Assembly (NCBI GenBank): GCA_030609245.1
Contig: JAUWCP010000160.1
Coordinates: 1 to 5,722, forward strand
From: Hyphomicrobium sp.
Lineage (GTDB): Bacteria > Pseudomonadota > Alphaproteobacteria > Rhizobiales > Hyphomicrobiaceae
Direction: 5' to 3'
Length of the DNA stretch: 5,722 nucleotides
Shown here: piece after piece, positions 5,664 through 5,722 of the stretch
Position numbering within the stretch: the stretch's first letter is position 1
How the letters are laid out: each line of letters opens with the position of its first letter
Position numbers and translations under genes: made by a program
Notes under the pieces: model-generated
Database searches by the model: none
The model's input: the letters and a program-made list of their open reading frames with translations, nothing else
Told to the model about the DNA's origin: nothing

Positions 5664-5722
5664 CCTGATCGTTCTTGATGGAATCGCTCGCCAAGCCAGG
5701 GGGCTGTCCGGCAAGAACATGA
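5659..5722. repeat. Inverted-repeat unit C, cut by the window edge
   Basis: The left arm starts TAGAGCCTGATCGTTCTTG (5659-5677). After a loop of 34 bases, CAAGAACATGA (5712-5722) begins the right arm, pairing GTTCTTG with CAAGAAC. The next base pair is C-A rather than C-G as in the other units. The rest of the right arm, expected to read on as ATC...CTCT, is outside the window. Confidence 0.7.

Noticed and set aside
5495..5722. Possible CRISPR array
   Set aside because: The units are long palindromes of varying arm sequence that abut or overlap, without uniform repeats and spacers.

Overview
The window looks like chromosomal DNA of an alphaproteobacterium, most likely of the order Hyphomicrobiales (Rhizobiales). 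The base composition is GC-rich. PurB and PurC have the sequence style of that group. There is an alphaproteobacterial F1-ATPase zeta-subunit gene (DUF1476), a secreted excalibur-domain protein, and dispersed inverted repeats beginning TAGAGC..GATCGTT. The genus cannot be fixed from the sequence alone.

Layout from left to right. 1-717 (+) is the 3' end of a branched-chain-amino-acid-type ABC transporter binding protein. It ends on a hairpin with an A8 tract that serves mainly as terminator for the convergent small gene at 790-990 (-), which encodes a 66-residue helical protein of unknown function. A non-coding stretch of about 465 bases (991-1456) leads into purB (1457-2770, +; adenylosuccinate lyase). 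Converging on purB is a gene for a small secreted, cysteine-rich protein with two excalibur calcium-binding repeats (2834-3298, -). A divergent gene at 3400-3981 (+) encodes an RBBP9/YdeN-like serine hydrolase. It converges on the gene for the ATP synthase zeta inhibitor subunit (4017-4349, -). After a divergent regulatory region (4350-4688) comes purC (4689-5480, +; SAICAR synthetase). The window ends in a chain of three inverted-repeat units (5495 to beyond 5722).

Functionally, PurC makes SAICAR and PurB both splits SAICAR to AICAR and converts adenylosuccinate to AMP, so the window holds two neighbouring steps of purine synthesis. They are separated by three unrelated genes in alternating orientation, so they are not one operon. 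The zeta subunit ties the locus to ATP economy only by position.

I see no sign of a novel defence or mobile system. The coding part is ordinary core genome. The most informative unusual signal is the inverted-repeat chain after purC: its arms change sequence between units while keeping base pairing, and each right arm carries the same unpaired three-base bulge. The stand-alone double-excalibur protein and the unnamed 66-residue protein come next.
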